Shown here: positions 5,841 to 6,610 of the stretch, one piece after another
How the letters are laid out: every line of letters starts with the position of its first letter
How positions within the stretch are numbered: position 1 is the stretch's first letter
NCBI GenBank assembly: GCA_002424645.1
Contig: DIKU01000151.1
Coordinates: forward strand, 1-6,610
Direction of reading: 5' to 3'
Source: Pelobacter sp. UBA5610
GTDB lineage: Bacteria > Desulfobacterota > Desulfuromonadia > Desulfuromonadales > Syntrophotaleaceae
DNA: 6,610 bases
Made by a program: the position numbers and the translations under genes
Notes under the pieces: model-generated
Told to the model about the DNA's origin: nothing
The model's database searches: none
What the model saw: the letters and a program-made list of their open reading frames with translations, nothing else

Positions 5841-5872
5841 TGAGCCTTATGCCGATATCGGCATAACGTGCA
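5834..5872. repeat. Regular array of alternating recombinase half-sites at right end
   Basis: Half-sites GGCATAA (5834-5840), TTATGCC (5847-5853) and GGCATAA (5860-5866) alternate in orientation at exact 13-base steps. The 6-base spacers are TGAGCC (5841-5846) and GATATC (5854-5859), and the next six bases, CGTGCA (5867-5872), contain the target TGCA. The central part, TTATGCCGATATCGGCATAA (5847-5866), is a perfect 20-base palindrome. Inverted arms around a 6-8 base spacer are the normal form of a tyrosine recombinase core site. Assignment to particular recombinases is not possible from sequence. Confidence 0.75.
5869..5872. other. Right insertion junction (attR-like), shared TGCA
   Basis: The ardC coding sequence resumes here as TGC ACT GGA read across codons CAC TGG ACC. 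The base before it (G, 5868) replaces the A of the original ATG, showing that target identity starts at T5869. Confidence 0.75.
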
Positions 5873-6170
5873 CTGGACCGGTCATCCGGCCCGCCTGCAA
5901 CGCCAGTTCGGCAAGCGGTTCGGTGATCAGGACTACGCCTTCGAGGAGTTGGTGGCCGAGATCGGTGCCGCCTTCCTGGGGGCAAGCACCGGCATCCCCT
6001 TCGAGGAGATGCGGCATCCCGGATATATCGATTCCTGGTTGCGCATTCTCAAGGAAGACAACCGGGCCATCTTCACCGCCGCCGCCAAGGCACAGACCGC
6101 CGCCGACTTCGTGTTGGACAAGGCGGGCCTGGCGGCCGAGGCGGCAGAGGATCTGCCCGAAGCTGCATAG
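5869..6170 (+). pseudogene. ardC: ArdC metallopeptidase domain, 3' remnant severed by RIT insertion
   Basis: This is the C-terminal third of the antirestriction gene whose start is at 1756, ending at TAG 6168-6170. It encodes HWTGHPARL, directly continuing HEIM from the left part, then FGDQDYAFEELVAEIGAAF. This is the zincin-like segment in which a Glu of EELVAE (reconstituted residues 233-238) is the expected third zinc ligand. The C-terminus is alanine-rich (AAKAQTAAD, then AAEAAEDLPEAA). A GTG at 5868 could in principle start a ~100-residue product, but no ribosome binding site precedes it; the upstream bases are the recombinase palindrome. It is best read as a disconnected remnant that would become functional again if the element left precisely. 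Confidence 0.85.
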
Positions 6171-6187
6171 ATAAATCCATGTGACGC

Positions 6188-6231
6188 AAAACGGCTGCCT
6201 CCAACCTTTTTGGTTGGGCAGCCGTTTTTTT
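6188..6231 (+). terminator. Intrinsic terminator after ardC
   Basis: ACGGCTGCC (6191-6199) pairs with GGCAGCCGT (6217-6225), extended by AAA (6188-6190) with TTT (6226-6228), with CCAACC/GGTTGG stacked inside around a TTTTT loop. A run of seven T residues (6225-6231) completes it. It closes the ardC unit and separates it from parA. Confidence 0.88.
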
Positions 6232-6240
6232 ATTGCCTGT

Positions 6241-6296
6241 ACATTTTATATCGACTAAACAATATAGACTATATATATCGTATATACTTTAAGGAG
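6241..6296 (+). promoter_or_regulatory. AT-rich promoter/operator region and ribosome binding site of parA
   Basis: Between the terminator and the parA start the sequence turns strongly AT-rich. TATATCGACTA (6247-6257), TATAGACTATA (6263-6273, a perfect odd palindrome) and TATATCGTATA (6274-6284) resemble each other and may be operator repeats. A possible promoter is TCGACT (6251-6256) with TATATC (6274-6279) at 17 bases; both are partial matches. AAGGAG (6291-6296) is the ribosome binding site, six bases from the ATG. parA genes are often autoregulated, which would fit, but the site assignment is uncertain. Confidence 0.45.
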
Positions 6297-6302
6297 TTCG
6301 CT

Positions 6303-6610
6303 ATGAGCATCACAGTTTTCGGCGGTGAGAAAGGCGGTACCGGCAAGACCACGCTGGCGACCAATGTCGCGGCCATGCAGGCCATAAGGGGTAAAGATGT
6401 GCTGCTACTGGACACGGACCGGCAAGGAACAGCATCTTTCTGGGCCACGATCCGGGAAGAAGAAAACATCGAGCCCCGGGTCGCCTGCGTCCAGAAATTC
6501 GGCAAGGGACTCCCCGCCCAGATCCGGGACCTGGCCGAGCGCTATGACGAGATCGTCATCGATGCCGGCGGCCGCGATTCAATGGAGCTTCGTTATGCCC
6601 TTGGCGTTGC
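6303..6610 (+). CDS. parA: ParA/MinD-family partition ATPase, N-terminal part (runs off window)
   Basis: The gene starts at ATG 6303 and is open to the window edge (102 complete codons). The N-terminus has the deviant Walker A motif KGGTGKTT (residues 10-17, signature Lys10), the Walker A' region VLLLDTDRQGTASFW (33-47) and Walker B IVIDAGG (84-90). It lacks an N-terminal helix-turn-helix extension, so it resembles small (type Ib-like) ParA proteins that drive segregation of plasmids or ICEs with a small partner protein. That partner would lie downstream, outside the window. It has its own AT-rich leader and follows a terminator, so it is a separate transcription unit from ardC. A MinD-like or other ParA-family function cannot be ruled out from this part alone. 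Confidence 0.9.
   Translation, partial: MSITVFGGEKGGTGKTTLATNVAAMQAIRGKDVLLLDTDRQGTASFWATIREEENIEPRVACVQKFGKGLPAQIRDLAERYDEIVIDAGGRDSMELRYALGV

Larger units (their letters stand above)
2382..5868 (-). mobile_element. RIT (recombinase in trio) element inserted in ardC
   Basis: The ~3.49 kb segment contains three adjacent, same-direction tyrosine recombinase genes (5654 to 2465, minus strand) overlapping by ATGA at 4404-4407 and 3460-3463. It is bounded by inverted repeats and interrupts an otherwise intact ardC. That combination defines RIT elements. No cargo gene is present: apart from the ends, the element is entirely recombinase coding sequence. Its base composition is lower in GC than the flanks (25 of 60 G+C at 4441-4500 against 41 of 60 at 6061-6120), consistent with separate ancestry. 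The boundary on the left is firm at 2382. On the right, the symmetric repeat ends at 5840 but target sequence resumes only at 5869. Tn554 is the nearest alternative, but its third protein is not a tyrosine recombinase, whereas all three here are. Confidence 0.88.

Noticed and set aside
2465..5868. Integron or gene-cassette array
   Set aside because: There is no integron-type integrase insertion near the active site and no attC-like cassette. The repeats are element ends.
5868..6170. Independent small gene starting at GTG 5868
   Set aside because: The frame continues the split ardC exactly, and no ribosome binding site precedes the GTG, only the recombinase half-site palindrome.
1..6610. CRISPR array, tRNA or rRNA genes
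   Set aside because: The only repeats are the recombinase half-sites, with 6-base or irregular spacers. No cloverleaf or rRNA-like sequence was recognised.

Overview
The window shows a mobile-DNA backbone, a plasmid or an integrative and conjugative element, that has itself been invaded by a second mobile element. The backbone genes read left to right on the + strand. They are the C-terminal part of a SNF2-family helicase, a RadC-like JAB-domain protein, an ArdC-type antirestriction protein, and the start of a ParA-family ATPase. The backbone is GC-rich with strong AAGGAG-type ribosome binding sites, which suggests a Gram-negative bacterium. A deltaproteobacterial (Desulfobacterota-like) host is only a guess, because nothing here fixes the species.

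The ardC gene is split. Its 5' part (1756-2381) and 3' part (5869-6170) are separated by about 3.5 kb. Rejoining them at the shared tetranucleotide TGCA restores one open frame of 307 codons across the zinc-binding HExxH motif (HEIMH, then WTGHP). The intruder holds three consecutive minus-strand tyrosine recombinase genes. They are linked by two 4-base ATGA start/stop overlaps and each keeps a complete R-K-HxxR-H-Y catalytic set. This is the architecture of a RIT (recombinase in trio) element. It carries no passenger gene.

The element ends are unusually informative. The 7-base half-site TTATGCC (or GGCATAA) occurs eight times, only in the two ends. The ends share a perfect 28-base outer inverted repeat (30 bases when two flanking bases are counted) and a 19-base inner inverted repeat. 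At the right end the half-sites alternate in orientation every 13 bases with 6-base spacers (TGAGCC, GATATC, CGTGCA). The last spacer contains the TGCA shared with the target. Joining the two ends as a circle would complete GGCATAA-CGTGCA-TTATGCC, which looks like a tyrosine recombinase core site. The right end also has 28 bases beyond the symmetric repeat, possibly an accessory site or the footprint of an earlier event.

Other structure includes a strong intrinsic-terminator-like hairpin between radC and ardC, leaving almost no room for an ardC promoter. There is a weaker hairpin before radC, a clear terminator after ardC, and an AT-rich, operator-like leader before parA. The backbone genes fit an entry, antirestriction and maintenance region of a transmissible element. 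The RIT insertion has probably removed ArdC metallopeptidase function while leaving an ssDNA-binding fragment that could still be made.
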